A DNA stretch of 64,000 nucleotides from Branchipolynoe longqiensis (Eukaryota > Annelida > Polychaeta > Phyllodocida > Polynoidae). Shown one piece after another: positions 10,983 to 22,418 of this stretch. The DNA lies in contig CM059198.1 in assembly GCA_030323885.1 (NCBI GenBank), forward strand, positions 76,283,045-76,347,044, in the 5' to 3' direction. How positions within the stretch are numbered: the first letter of the stretch is position 1; the number at the start of each line of letters is the position of its first letter. The position numbers and the translations under genes were made by a program. Under the pieces are notes generated by a model that saw only the letters and a program-made list of their open reading frames with translations, ran no database searches and was not told the DNA's origin.

Positions 10983-12139
10983 CTACTGCTCTCCTGATAG
11001 GGGCGCAGCCTCCTTCTCGTCATCCTGCACACTCAGAAGGTTGTTGTGCCCATTCTCTTGGTGCCCCATTCCGTTCTCGTCCTGATTGTTGGAGCGGACG
11101 CCTCGCTTTGACATCTCTACAATGATTGGGTTGCCATCGATCTCGTGCTCATGGAGGCTGGCGAGTGCACTGTCGGCTTCATCCTTCTTCTGAAATTGGA
11201 GGAAGGCATGCCCAGATGCGCCATGCCAGATGACGCGTAGCGGATTGATGCCCTTATCGCGCACCTGCGCCTTGAACTCGCTGACACGCAGTGAGCGTGG
11301 CAGAGCACCCACGTACACGGTGGCTAGTGGTCCAGATGTCTGGCGCTTGCGGGGTGCACGTTCTCGTGGCTGCTTGGAGTTCTCGCCATCACGGTCACGA
11401 TCACGGTCTCTGCGCTCGTCCTCCCCGGACTGCCCTTCCCCGTCGTGCGACTTAGCTGACCTGCGTCTCCTGCGCCGCTGCGGACGTCTCCTGCGGTCGT
11501 CGCCGACGTTCTCCTTGTCTCCGTCCCCACCAGACTCTGGGCCGTTCTCACATTCACTGCCCTCTCCACCTTCTCCGTCACTTTTCCTTGTTGACCTCCT
11601 CCGCCTGCGACGCGTGTTGCGTCGCTCACGACGCCTGCCGTCCTTTTCTTCACCATTGTCGCCTGAGTGCTCCCCCCTATCCCCTTCCGGCTTTTCGCCA
11701 TCTCCCTTCTCGCTATCACGCCTGCGAGTGTTCCGGCGACGCCTCCTGCGGTCCCGCTGTCGTGGCCGGTCTTGGTCTTCCTGATTACTCTCGCTTGCTT
11801 CAGGTTCCTCGCCGTCCCTTAACGTCACATCAATTCCAGCCTCACGTTGTCGCTCGCGCAGTTTTTTCAAGATGGGCACACGGCTCAGCTTCTCCTTCGT
11901 CAACATAGACCAGATGATTCCCGTTGGCTTTGGCCGACGCTCGCAGGGGAAGATGTTGTCCGGGGTCACAATGTAGTCAACCGTCAGATCGTGAGGCTGC
12001 ATCAGGTGGTCAGGGATGTCCTCAATCTGTGACTCATGAACCGTTGTTACAACAATGATATTCTCATCGACCGCTTCCATCGCCCTCATCATCCCGAACT
12101 CCAAGTCAGCAAATCCCTCACCCTTTCCGATACGGTAAC
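10983..12139 (-). CDS. MTHFSD: MTHFSD, last exon: end of cyclo-ligase-like fold, Arg-rich linker, RRM
   Basis: Acceptor tgctatttcag, then 384 codons and a stop at 10983-10985. The first ~110 residues complete the 5-formyltetrahydrofolate cyclo-ligase-like fold (GYRIGKGEGFADLEF, VDYIVTP, RRPKPTGIIW), close to human GWRIGKGEGYADLEY and VDYILTP. About 130 residues of low complexity follow, with blocks of 4-6 arginines alternating with D/E/G/S-rich stretches. Then comes one RRM with RNP2-like VYVGAL and RNP1-like HAFLQF, and a polar tail. The human protein has the same order but a much shorter linker. The family is a putative folate-enzyme relative fused to an RNA-binding domain; its reaction and RNA partners are not established. 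The Arg-rich part leaves an open frame on the opposite strand that I take as a shadow. Confidence 0.93.
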
Positions 12140-12709
12140 CTGAAATAGCAAACCCAACCAATAATGCAATCAACTAATCACTCAAATATTTAGGATGAAA
12201 CAGTTACATTAAATACAAGACCACAGCAAACAGTGCGACACCAATCAACTGCATACAAAAATAATTATGTTAAAAGCTGGACCCTATAGAGTGAATCAAT
12301 CTTTGGTAAATTAGAATGGTTAGACCAAGTTAGTATGGTCCTACAGCCCTCGTGTACACAATGAAGGCCGCTTCCCCAAATAAGGAGCTGTTGGGCCGAG
12401 TTCCGCTCAAAACTTAGGAGACTAAGCTGCACCCGGGTCGCAGCATACAAACTGCAAATTGGAGACGTTGCCCCCCCCTCCTGGCCTAGGCCTCAGTATA
12501 TACCATATATATTAAACCCACTTTCTGTATCTGCAACCACGTGATTTCTGATATTCCAAACGTGGTAGTGATTTATTTGCCTTTTGTTACCAAGGCCATT
12601 ACATTTTTTTTTGGCTGATCGTCCTTTTGATAACACAAATCACGGTCGGACGGGAGGTTTTTTATTTGTTCTGGCATACGACTTAGACACAATACATATA
12701 CAGATCCGA

Positions 12710-12815
12710 TGGCCGAATGAGTTGAGCATGCGCCTCCCGTTCTGGTAGGTCATGGGATTCGAACTCCTGCGTTCGAAACATGGCCGAGTCAAACCAATGA
12801 CTTATTTGGCGTAAT
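12710..12815 (+). repeat. SINE-A head fragment, antisense to MTHFSD
   Basis: 'gatggccgaatgagttgagc' (A box) and 'gggattcgaactcc' (B box). The only SINE-A copy inside MTHFSD in this orientation. Confidence 0.75.
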
Positions 12816-13769
12816 CTAGATTAGTGAAACTTTGCTAACTAATACTTGAGACACTTCACCTGCTGGGTGCCAGTTGAAGAATGTGCGCATACCTGGGCGA
12901 ACTGGCAATGACCGGGTCGTGCTGCGTACAGAGTTACTTAGTGATGTGTACAACATCATACAAGTCCACTTTGCTCACGCTTTAATAAAATATACTAAGT
13001 ACTTAAGGCGGACATATAGAACTATCTGTTCTGACTGAATAGGATTGACGACAACCCCCCTCCGCAAACAAGCAGCTCCATCCCGATGACTTCAGTTGAA
13101 GGTCAACAATTAGAATATAACCCATGAAATCACTGCCTTTACGGTTTTTGCTCACTGCAAGCAGTTATGGTTATTTTAAGTCGAAGTTATTTTAACTTTG
13201 GAAAATCACAACGCCGCAGGCCGCAACGACATCACCACAACACTGTAAGGTCACATTTTTGACATCAATGAATATCAATATGGTGAAATATTCATGTTTG
13301 TGTCATCAATATTAAGAAAGTTATAATTTTATATATTAAACACGTGCATAAAGTTAGACAAACCCCAAGGTGCCTTGGGGTGATCGTACGATTTGTGAAT
13401 AGATAAACCGCAGAGCGCAACATTTGCATAAACTGCAATGCACACCGCAGACAGCAGTACGGACCGGCGACCGCAGCGTTTGTGACCTAGGCATAACTAG
13501 GTACTAGTATGGTTAACGTGTGCCTAGTGGAAGCATGCATCTGATCCCGTCAGGTCCTAAAGGCAAAGGGGCGCTTTGTTCCACTGGTAGCCCACAATGC
13601 TTTGCGTTTTTGTTGTTGGTGCTGAACATCTTAGTAACATAAGGTCATATAAGAACGGGAGACCCCCGGTGTAAGACTTATGAAAGAATATTCATGCCAT
13701 CGGTGTGAGGTCATTCGCGACAAGTCCCATTAGTTTTCGATAAGAAACTGAGTTATTTTGTTATCATAC

Positions 13770-13860
13770 CTTTCCTTGAAACGGCTACCGATCCGACAAT
13801 GATGAGGTCAATATTGACCGGATAGTCCAGGCTGATGGGCGAGCTGTGTTCTTTAATTCC
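13770..13860 (-). CDS. MTHFSD: MTHFSD, exon GIKEHSSPISLDYP...VAVSRK
   Basis: Acceptor cttatttcag, donor gtatga; 91 bases giving 30 codons plus the G that completes the Gly codon of the last exon. The residues GIKEHSSPISLDYP and DLIIVGSVAVSRK match human GVRNYSVPIGLDSR and DLVVVGSVAVSEK without gaps. This is the beta-strand/loop that leads into the RIGKGEG motif of the cyclo-ligase-like fold. Phase 0 in, phase 1 out, consistent with both neighbours. Confidence 0.92.
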
Positions 13861-14111
13861 CTGAAATAAGATCGTCAACGTTACTCAATCAATTGGATTT
13901 GGCTTAGCACGCAATGTTCAGCTAACTAGAATTGGTTAACCCATCACGATGAATCATCTAACAAATGGCTAAATGAAATATCTAAAGGGAAATAACGAGC
14001 TGGTACTTTGAAGCATTCAGCCTGCACTACAGGTCACATGACAGCCACTGGGCCGTAAACTGATTGTCAAAGCACTCACCAAAATATCCTATTTAACTAC
14101 CGGTGCAATCA

Positions 14112-14452
14112 TTAAAGTCGCATAGCCCAATGGTTTTGAATTTGTCATTTTCTGAGATAAATATTTTAAATTGATTATTATAATCTACCTCACTTAATTT
14201 AAAGCAATGTTTATTTTAGATGGCTAAGTTTTGAAATCTTTGAAGGGCAAACATGTCAAATTAATTTTGGCAAACATACAAAAATTGACACCATAGGCTT
14301 CTGTAATAACAGATTCTATTACATTGCTTCAGTTTGCCCTTTTATGTGGCAACAAATGCTTCATAAGTGTATCCATATTTCAGTTAGCCATGTACAATCA
14401 AGTCTAGATGATTGCTTTGGTTTTGAAAATCTGATGCAGCTTTAAGCATTAA
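14112..14452. mobile_element. MITE-R copy in an MTHFSD intron
   Basis: 'attaaagtcgcatagcccaa' and 'tggttttgaa' at the left are answered by 'ggttttgaaaatctgatgca' and 'gctttaa' at the right; the middle has 'accataggcttctgtaataa'. Confidence 0.7.
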
Positions 14453-14696
14453 GGAATCCTAGTGGAGGGGTAGGTCTGTTGGACCTATATGTGGAGGCAG
14501 CCCCCCACCTCCCCCCCCGCCCCCTTTGATGATCTCACAGTTCACCCGTTAAAATAAGGTACTTCAAGGTAAGTAAAGTAGGTAATAAGAAGAGTCCCTA
14601 CAACATACAAGGCGGTGTCGGCGGGCGCTACAAACAGGCCACTGTTGTCTTGGTTTACAGCTGCCCTGACAAATTTGTACTAAGTCAGTTATAGTT

Positions 14697-14741
14697 TGTT
14701 GGGGCTTTACATCCTACCAACATGTAAGGTCCTATCAGCCA
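14697..14741 (-). repeat. SINE-A tail fragment
   Basis: 'ggggctttacatcctaccaa' then 'catgtaaggtcctatcag'. Confidence 0.5.
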
Positions 14742-15382
14742 TCTATTATTCCTTCTATGCTGCCCTGAATGAGCGTGCCACGAGCTGAGTGCAGTCTAGG
14801 TAGGACTAGGAGGTTGGACTGGGCGGTATTCACACTACACAATTTGTCAAACTAGTAATAATCACGTTTTCAGTTTGTTATAATCTACTTTAGTTTGGAG
14901 TAACTTAGTAATGGCTAAACTAACTGAAGGGAAATACGATGGGGAGGTCCCCAGAGTATGATCAGCACTGGTTTGTATGAGTTGTGACAGTGTCGGATTG
15001 GTTATATAGTACATTGCTTCTATGCAGCATAAATAATAAATGTTTAAAAGTGAGGATGTGTACACATGTGCAGATATGGAATTCAAGTCTATTTCAAGGC
15101 TGTTTTTGATCGGAATTCAAGACGACTTTCATTTTGATTTCAGGGGGAAAAACAATTGCGATTAGCGATTTCAGACTAATTTAGATCAGTGGGGATAGTT
15201 TAATGGAATTCAAGGCTTTTCAAGACTACTTACTCAAGATAGGTTAAATTCAAGGCTATTCAAGGCCTGTACGGCTATTCAAGGCCCGTACGGACCCTGG
15301 AAAGTGGACCAATATCTATGTTAGATATAGAGGATCAAATATAATTTAGCGAAGAAAAATTGATGATTGTTACTTTATACCC

Positions 15383-15640
15383 TCGCAACATCTAGGGTCA
15401 TATCAGGACCGACTTGTGACAGGACACTCATGGGAACTTTATAGTGCTGCTCCACTGGGAGACCAAGCCACTGGCACCATGACCTAATATCCCACTCTGT
15501 CACATTATCCTGATACTGTGCTAACCAGTCCTTGTGCTATCCTATTAATGCCAAGTGCCAGGCTAGGTAGGAACAAGTATCCAGCTTACAATTCCCGAAC
15601 GGGAAACCTGTGCTCTACGGATTCGGACTTTGCGAGCGGG
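15383..15640 (-). repeat. SINE-A copy, rearranged head
   Basis: The body is clear ('gactttatagtgctgctcca', 'ctgggagaccaagccac'). The 5' head has been replaced by other sequence after about 15580. Confidence 0.75.
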
Positions 15641-15760
15641 AAACATGCGCCCTACCAATGGGGGACCTCCGACTTTTTAGTTCAAATTCCTGCCGTTCGT
15701 ATCGCCACTGAACCAGTGGGCCTATTCGGCACACTGTCACACTGCAAACCCAATGGCTAT

Positions 15761-16168
15761 GAGCAATCTTCATACAGAAAAAGTCAAATATCTCTAAAGC
15801 CACAACACCTACAGACAAACCGCTTGGAATACATATAGAAAACATACAAGGAATAGATTATATTAAATTTATAAGGTTAGGGTTCTGTATTTCTATTAAT
15901 TTTGAATGAAATAGACGTTTTTCACTGCGCGTACCGACAAACTCAATGCATTGTCAATGGCAGTGAGCAATCTTCATACAGAAAAAGTTTAATATCTCTA
16001 AAACCACACCACCTAGAAGCAACCCGCTTGGTATACATATAGAAAACATACAACGAATAGATTATATTAAATTTATAAGGTTAGAGTTCTGCATTTCTAT
16101 TAATTTTGAATAAAAATTGACCTTTTGCACTGCGCGTACCGGCGAACTCAGTGCATTGTCAATGGCCG
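15761..16168. repeat. 204-bp direct tandem duplication
   Basis: 'gagcaatcttcatacagaaa' occurs at 15761 and 15965. Both units run through 'agattatattaaatttataa' to 'attgtcaatgg' with few differences. Confidence 0.9.
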
Positions 16169-16439
16169 TTTAGGACCACTGGTACCGATGCGCCATCTAG
16201 TGTCAACAAATGAACTACCCCGGATGTCCCCCATTCGGTCACCATGTCCTTTAATTTAGTAGGTATTTGAATTCAAAACCAGGGGAAATTAATTTGTGTG
16301 AATATTAAAAGTCTGGTCACCCGTAATAAAATAGCACAGGACAACTAAAGCACAATAAATGTTGAATAAGTGTACCACTATGTTAAGTTTGGATATTGAG
16401 CCCCACTAACAGTAACACCAGGTACTCCAAACTGAATTT

Positions 16440-17290
16440 ATCTTTTAATGAAACTAATCGGCAAATGGTACAGCTAGAAAGCTCTTATCATGCTGATTAC
16501 AAGTATGTATAATAATGGAAAATTGATCTATTAATCCCTGAATTATGAATTTTGTAATATTTAATTTTTAATGATTCTGCAAATGCTTAAATCCTGATGT
16601 TTGACGCTGCCGACTGAAAGCAAATTACATTTTAATCACACCATTATTCTTTTCACTTATTTCTAGTACAAATTCTAATCTCAATTTTTTTCAGACCGTA
16701 CATATTACAAATAAATATTTGTTGATGAATTTAACTTCAAGCATGACAAATCGTGTGATTTCACTAACTGTCGTTGATAAAATCTTTAGAAAATTAGTAT
16801 CTCTGATTCTATTTGAAATATTGACTTGATTTTAGTATCAAAATAATCAGAATGCTAATATCTGTAATGTGATTACATTGTCTTTAAGCTATATCCACAT
16901 GCAAACAATCTTTAAAAAATTGATTCCTCTAATTAGCATACCATCCTGTGGTAAAGTCCAAACTGCTGAGAGTGAGTGCTAGATGGCAGTTAACAATCTA
17001 CACAGATTTGTAGAGAATAAACTTTTCTATGAATATTATATTTTTCATGTTTTACGATCGTTCAAAGTTTTCAAACCTCAATTAAAAAAAAATTGTAACC
17101 TGAAGTCGGCCGTAATGGATACAAAACTAAAGCTAGTGATCTCTACTTTACTGTGAAAGTATTTTATTTTTTTTTAGCTCTGATGCACTCACTCGTAGCA
17201 CACATTTAAAGAGGGGTAGTGTGCAGAGAGCAAGTCTCCTATTTTCACAATGGCCAGTCAGCATTAGCAACCAGTCCTTTGTTTGGAGTA
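16440..17290. repeat. Dispersed 0.8-kb repeat, copy 1
   Basis: Shares 'tgtgattacattgtct', 'aactgctgag', 'agtcggcc(g/a)taatggata' and 'gaggggtagtgtgc' in the same order with 21530-22370, in the same orientation. It lies in the next intron downstream of that copy. Confidence 0.8.
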
Positions 17291-17296
17291 CCTACT

Positions 17297-17850
17297 AAAG
17301 CCGTGTTTACACGGGAGAGTTAAATCGCTTCATATAAATCGCCTTGTCTAGTTCGCCTCACATTCGCCGTGTAAACGTGACTCTGAGGCGGATTAGGGCC
17401 GATTCGCTTCATATGATGCGCTTTAAAAATACCTGGTCGAGAGGTGGTTTATGTGAAGCGATTCAGCTGGTTCCCGGGTGGCGATAGTGTAAAATAGCGG
17501 TGCTCGCCGGATACAGGCTCAGGTGTAACTATACACTGGTACCCGGCAGTGTTAGGGACCGATTAGGCCGAAATCTATTGAATGCGATCATATTTAACAG
17601 AATTACATACTCAAATAATGAAATTTAATTTAATTAAAGCCTAAATTCCAAGCGATATGAATGTAGCAGCTACATCGGCATCGAATCGACGAGTGTAAAT
17701 TAAACAAATAGCAGTGCTCGCCGGCTACAGGCGCAACACTAATGCTGCTGGTTCCCGGTCGCCGACACACTTTCAAACTCGCTCGTGTAAACGCATCACT
17801 ACATCGCTTCATATAAATCGCTTCACAATTTCCCGTGTAAACACGGCTTT
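17297..17850. mobile_element. Foldback/MITE-like element, 554 bp
   Basis: Ends AAAGCCGTGTTTACACGGGA and TCCCGTGTAAACACGGCTTT are perfect inverted repeats. 'cgcttcatataaatcgc' appears in both arms. Bases about 17565-17700 resemble the inside of foldbacks C and D ('tttaacagaattacata'). Confidence 0.85.
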
Positions 17851-17984
17851 ACACACAGTGGCAGTCTCGACTGTGCTATCCCTTGTTGATAAGAAACAGG
17901 TGGCAGCGTGCTAATAGGAACAGTACAGGTGGTGAACTGCTCCATCTCCACTGCCATATCGGGATGTTAAACGCGACCTGGCTC

Positions 17985-18085
17985 AGACCATATGAGAATA
18001 AAGAATGTCTATATGGTGTGGGAGGTTAAAAATATCTATGTTCGTTAAAAGTGTAGGCTCAGGCTTTCTATCGACCAATTGTCTA
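17985..18085 (+). repeat. SINE-C body fragment
   Basis: 'tatggtgtgggaggttaaaa' and 'gtaggctc(a/g)ggctttctat' match 60755-60826. Confidence 0.65.
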
Positions 18086-18429
18086 ATGTTGAAAACAAGT
18101 CTATTCAGACTTACCCATGATAGGCAGTATAAATCTTCAAGAAAGAAAGCACCAAAAACCCTCCCTCGGTACAGCAGTGTTTGAAGCAACTTTGGCATTA
18201 CCTCGTTGGCCCATCACATGTGGCAGATTAACCACTAGCTGAGTTGGGTTGAAGGGGGTCGGGGGCTAAGACCCCGAGAACACACACAAATGGTTTAACT
18301 GTGCTCACTAAAGCTCAGCCTAGAGGCCCGCCCCTGGGACTAAACAGGGATGAAAGTGGTCTCCGGGAAAAAAAAGCGGAAATGCTGATATTCTCCCATA
18401 GGCTTCACATTGTCAGGGAATCGCTGTAA

Positions 18430-18632
18430 ATTCCCGGAAGTCGGATTTCATACATATTGGTATACGCTGATAGTGCTGCGCCGTTTGAAGCATGTATTAG
18501 TAGTATATGCTGCTCGTGCTGCGGCGTTTGCACCACATATCGGTATATGCTGACCCTGCTGCGCCGTTTGAAGCATGTGCTAGTGCTGCGGCGTTTGCAC
18601 CACATATTAGTATATGCTGATGGTGCTGCAGC
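18430..18632. repeat. Irregular tandem repeat with alternating units
   Basis: 'gctgcgccgtttgaagcatg' and 'ctgcggcgtttgcaccacat' alternate around 'attagtatatgctga'. Confidence 0.8.
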
Positions 18633-18645
18633 ATGAAATAACGTA

Positions 18646-18700
18646 TTGGTTGGTTGGTGGTTTTACGTCCTGGCAACATCTAAGGTCAAAGCAGGAAGGC
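18646..18700 (-). repeat. SINE-A tail fragment
   Basis: 'ggttttacgtcctggcaaca' then 'tctaaggtc'. Confidence 0.65.
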
Positions 18701-18828
18701 GCACCGTAGTAGTATACACTTATAGCTACAGGAAAAAATCCCGGAAATCCGCGAAATCGCGGAGATCTTTCAGCCCTGCTAAATCGTGCCCCAGATTCGC
18801 CGCGGACTGAGGGGCCTGAAGGACTCAC

Positions 18829-18942
18829 CTGAGATGTGGAGCACAGTTTGAGCATATCCTTGTTCGCACCCTCGGGCACGTTGATCCTGTTGAAGAGGCC
18901 TTGTCGGAGGCGAGGGGTCGGCACGAGCAGGTTCTTATCTGA
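18829..18942 (-). CDS. MTHFSD: MTHFSD, exon [17 protein letters not shown]...STSQ
   Basis: Acceptor cgttccag, donor gtgagt, 114 bases, 38 codons, phase 0 at both ends. [16 protein letters not shown] and [14 protein letters not shown] align without gaps to human [16 protein letters not shown] and GATKDILRKCATSQ. The 'PTPRLR.G.F' stretch is the most conserved signature of the MTHFSD cyclo-ligase-like domain. The exon stands alone in about 7 kb of repeats. Confidence 0.95.
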
Positions 18943-18966
18943 CTGGAACGCAAAGCAAACCGTGAT

Positions 18967-19165
18967 ACCGTGAAACCTCTAACCACCACCTCCACATAAC
19001 GACCACTCCCGTATATCGAACGCTTTATTTGGGTCCCAAACGACCGCCCATACAATACCCCTGTAAAGATAAAAATAAACCTCCCACCTCCCTAAATGGA
19101 CCATTTAAAGTCGGTAGTTCATTCTTATCCGCCGTCACTTTCAATGTCACCTCCACTTGCGGCTC
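18967..19165. repeat. Dispersed repeat, pair with 35030-35215
   Basis: 'gtatatcgaacgctttattt' and 'ctccctaaatggaccattta' recur at 35069 and 35150. The copy at 35 kb ends in 'agaggttttactg', a terminus like those of pogo-type elements. Confidence 0.65.
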
Positions 19166-19440
19166 AAGGTCAGCATCAGACAGGCAGGTAGTGCTTATGT
19201 ATGTACACAACAAAGTCTACATTGTTCCCAGGAACCAATGCTGGAGTAACAAGAATATCAGGTAAATCAAATGGCAAGATGTCCAAATTAAAGCGTACAT
19301 TGCTGCTCAGGCTGAAGCTGCATTGGCATAGTTGCCAACAATTGAAAGTGGGAAAGCGTTATCATTTTCATGTGAATTGTGACATATTTCTTACAATACA
19401 TAGCGCATTTCCACTTGGGATTTTGTGGAATAGTGTGTGT

Positions 19441-19780
19441 GTGTTTTACATCCTAGCAACATCTATGGTCATATCAGGACGGGTACCGACTTGTGACAGT
19501 GCACACTCATGGCGACTTTATAGTGTTGCCCCACTGGGAGACCAGGCCACCAGCAACATGACCTGATATCCCACTCAGTCACATTATCCTGACACTGAGC
19601 TAACCAGTCCTTGCCCTATCCTAATAATGCCTTGCGCCCGGCTAGGAAACGACAATTATCAATTTTTACGTCATTGGTTTGACTCGACCAGGGTTCGAAC
19701 CCACAAACCCATGGGTTCGGATCCCCTGATTTTCCAAAACAGGAGACGGCCGCTCAACTCATTCGGCCATCCCGTCTGGT
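19441..19780 (-). mobile_element. SINE-A, full-length copy (reference copy)
   Basis: Read on the minus strand: a tRNA-like head (A box in 'gatggccgaatgagttgagc', B box 'gggttcgaaccc') and a ~230-bp body ('gaccaaaccaatga', then a stretch including the complements of 'agtgctgccccactgggaga' and 'ggtcatatcaggacgggtac'). It ends in 'ctaggatgtaaaac' plus a short A/C-rich tail. The head is tRNA-derived (Leu/Ser-like by eye) and could drive RNA polymerase III transcription; the body is unrelated to tRNA. About 25 copies or pieces lie in this window. Confidence 0.88.
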
Positions 19781-19783
19781 GTG

Positions 19784-19860
19784 TCCTATAGTCTAATGGT
19801 CAGGACCCTAGTTCCTGACTGGCGGAAGTGTGGGTTCGAGGCCTGCTTCCCTTCATGTCA
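19784..19860 (+). repeat. tRNA-like SINE head of another family (SINE-E)
   Basis: 'gtcctatagtctaatggtca' (A-box region) and 'gtgtgggttcgaggcctgc' (B-box region) resemble tRNA-Glu/Gly. Stems do not close into a full cloverleaf and no recognisable tail follows. Confidence 0.5.
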
Positions 19861-19934
19861 TGTTTCCCTTCATTTGCAAAAACACCCTCAACGACATGCA
19901 TATAATCATTTAGTCACTCACATATGTGCATGTA

Positions 19935-20472
19935 TGTATATGGGTCACTCTCCTGAAAACTGGCCAGAAGTGTCACATGGAGAGTTAAAATCTAAGATTT
20001 GAATTTTAAACATTTTGTTGGTTGCAAATGAATGCTGGAAATCTCCCCCTTACATCTATGTAAAATATAAATTGATGAGATAAAAAATAAAGGTGTAGTC
20101 CATGATTAAGCTGAATAATTAGTGTACAATATTTGTGTGGATTACAGACACCTTGACATATTGACACGATGCATCTACCCAAACATTTGTTCAACTCCTT
20201 TCTTGTGGGACACAATTTCTTTTACATAACTGTAACCAATAAATCTTGTTTAAATTTATTGTGTGTTTAAATGATGTTATGGATGGATGCTACATAGATA
20301 ATTTTAATGCCTTTCTCAATTTTATTAAGATCAAAAAGTGAGAGAAAAAATAATGTCAACTGACTTATGCGCAACATATAAATATGTATATGGATTCTTT
20401 TATTATTCGGAATGTTTTCATTTTTGGCTTCCATGTAACAAAAGAAGTACCCAGTTTCTGAGAACGACCCAA
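19935..20472. mobile_element. Inverted-repeat element, 'tatatgggtc' family
   Basis: Left end 'tatatgggtcactctcctga', right end 'cagtttctgagaacgaccca'. Its termini resemble the larger elements at 37438-38413 and 40587-43172. Confidence 0.55.
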
Positions 20473-20489
20473 CAAATCTTATTTGATGG

Positions 20490-20728
20490 CGTTGTACATA
20501 CTAGCAACAACTAAGGTCATATCAGGACTGGTATTGGCTTGTGACAGTGCACACTCATACCAATATCCCACTTTCACATTTTCCTGATACTGAACAAATC
20601 GGTCCCATCCCTATCCTATTAATACCGACATCAGGCTAGGTAGTGACAGGCATCAATTGGTCATTGGTTAGACTCGGCCGGGATTGGAACGGACAACCTT
20701 CCACACGATTCAGCCATCACATCAGGTC
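20490..20728 (-). repeat. SINE-A copy with internal deletion
   Basis: Lacks the 'tttatagtgctgcccc' segment; the head is diverged ('gggattggaacg'). Confidence 0.75.
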
Positions 20729-20992
20729 ATGGATCACTGAAATCCAGTGTCATGTTGATTGGTGGCAAAAAGCGACCAGAATTTACTGCCACTTCAGTCT
20801 TCTAGTATTTAAAACAAAGGTATTCATTAAATTAGAAAGCTAGTATAAAAGCTCACATGTAATTCTAAAAGGTTTAAATATGTATCAAATCACAGTAAAA
20901 TTCATCTCATAACACCTCAGGAACTCAACTTATTCATATTTTACATTGATAGAGCGGTCCTACATGTGATTTACATAAATTCTTGCGCCCAC

Positions 20993-21106
20993 CTCTAGTG
21001 TTAGGAATCGACACTGCTCCTGTGGCTTGTCAGGGTTGATCTTCACGGTCTGCGCTCTGTTGAAGACTTCCAGAGTAACGGCCATGTCCCCGGCTGCTGC
21101 CGCTCC
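20993..21106 (-). CDS. MTHFSD: MTHFSD, exon GAAAAGDMAVTLEVF...FLTLE
   Basis: Acceptor gttgtttcag, donor gtgggc, 114 bases, 38 codons, phase 0 both ends. LEVFNRAQTVKINPDKPQE matches human LDVFARTQEVKVDPDKPLE; the N-terminal Ala run replaces human SYLACQNIRD at the same length. This part lies between the N-terminal helix and the PTPRLR strand of the cyclo-ligase-like domain. Confidence 0.93.
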
Positions 21107-21401
21107 CTGAAACAACACTCCATACACTCACCACACTGCAGGATCCCAGTAAGCTTCCACTTGTGCACAACATATCTGCATGGCACACTTAATTTATGCA
21201 TAAAATAGGGTGTGAATAGAGCCACTTTCATTAGCTAAATAGGCAAGACCCCCCCCCCCCTTTCAATAAGCAAAAAAACGCCCATGCTGGTTTGCTTCAC
21301 AGTACATTCACAACACAAACCGATTGGCGTCTCATTTTCAACTAAATCGATTTGACAAACACGAATCCCTTCAAGCAACATAATGTAATGACTATATTTA
21401 A

Positions 21402-21510
21402 TATGGTCATATCAGGACAGGTACCGACTTGTGACAGTACACACTCATGGCGACTTTATAGTGCTGCCCCACTGGCACCATGACCTAATTTCCCACTAAG
21501 TCACATGACC
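21402..21510 (-). repeat. SINE-A body fragment
   Basis: 'tatggtcatatcaggacagg' to 'gtgctgccccactggcacca'; head and tail missing. Confidence 0.7.
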
Positions 21511-21529
21511 TAGGTACTGATTTGTTCTT

Positions 21530-22370
21530 ATGAAGTTAATTTGCAAATCATACACGTAGATCTTATCACTGATTACAAATATATATATAATAAAAGTAAA
21601 TCGGTCTGTTAGTCCCTGAGTTATGAATTCTAAAAATATTAATATCTGGTTCTATTTGAGATATCGACTTGATTTTTGTATCAAAATGATCAGAATGATC
21701 AGAATGCAAATATCTATGTGATTACATTGTCTCCAACCTATATATGAGCCTGTCTCAAAAGGTGCTAACTCTTCGTTTTTTTGTCCATAGTAACGATTGA
21801 CACAAAACAACACAGAAACAGTTACACTGAAAACACAAGGACATTTGCTTAAATCAATAAGTATTCTATTGGGATTATGAAACACCATGTAACAAACAAA
21901 TCAGTTTATCCTGAGCAAATGCATAAGTAGATAGTGTGTTGATCGTTACTATGGACAAAGTTGTCCCATATTGCTTAGCACCTTTTGAGACAGTCACATA
22001 TACATGTAAAACATCTTTTAAAATGTGCTCGCTCTATTTAGCACACCCATCCTAAGTCAAAACTGCTGAGTTTGAGTGATTAATGGTGGTTAACAATCTA
22101 GTTTTGTAGAGAAAGAAGTTTTCAAGGTAAGGATTTTTTCATTAAAAATACTGAGTAAAATCAGGTTTCACGATGGTTCCAAAGTTGTTAAACCTCCATT
22201 TTTCAAAAACATTTCCCCAGCTAGAAGTCGGCCATAATGGATATGAATCTATTCGGGGAAAGGAGTAATTTCTTTTAGTTCTGACACACGCACTCGCAGC
22301 ACAAAACGTTCACAGAGGGGTAGTGTGCTGAGAGCAAGTCAACATTACCAACCAGTCCTTCTTTAGATAC
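21530..22370. repeat. Dispersed 0.8-kb repeat, copy 2, split by a MITE
   Basis: Second copy of 16440-17290, interrupted at 21743-22008 by an inverted-repeat element that is absent from copy 1. Confidence 0.8.
21743..22008. mobile_element. MITE, about 265 bp, with an empty site visible in the paralogous repeat
   Basis: Left 'tgagcctgtctcaaaaggtg', right 'caccttttgagacagtcaca'; inner arms 'gtccatagtaacgat' and 'atcgttactatggac' also pair. Copy 1 of the host repeat reads straight through as 'agctatatccacatgcaa'. Confidence 0.85.
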
Positions 22371-22418
22371 TACCTGGCTGGCTAGCTAGCGGTATGTAGC
22401 AACATGCTATATCTTATT

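Noticed and set aside
11230..11784. 184-codon frame on the plus strand rich in Arg and Ser
   Set aside because: It lies exactly opposite the Arg-block linker of MTHFSD; codon composition of the real exon keeps the antisense frame open.
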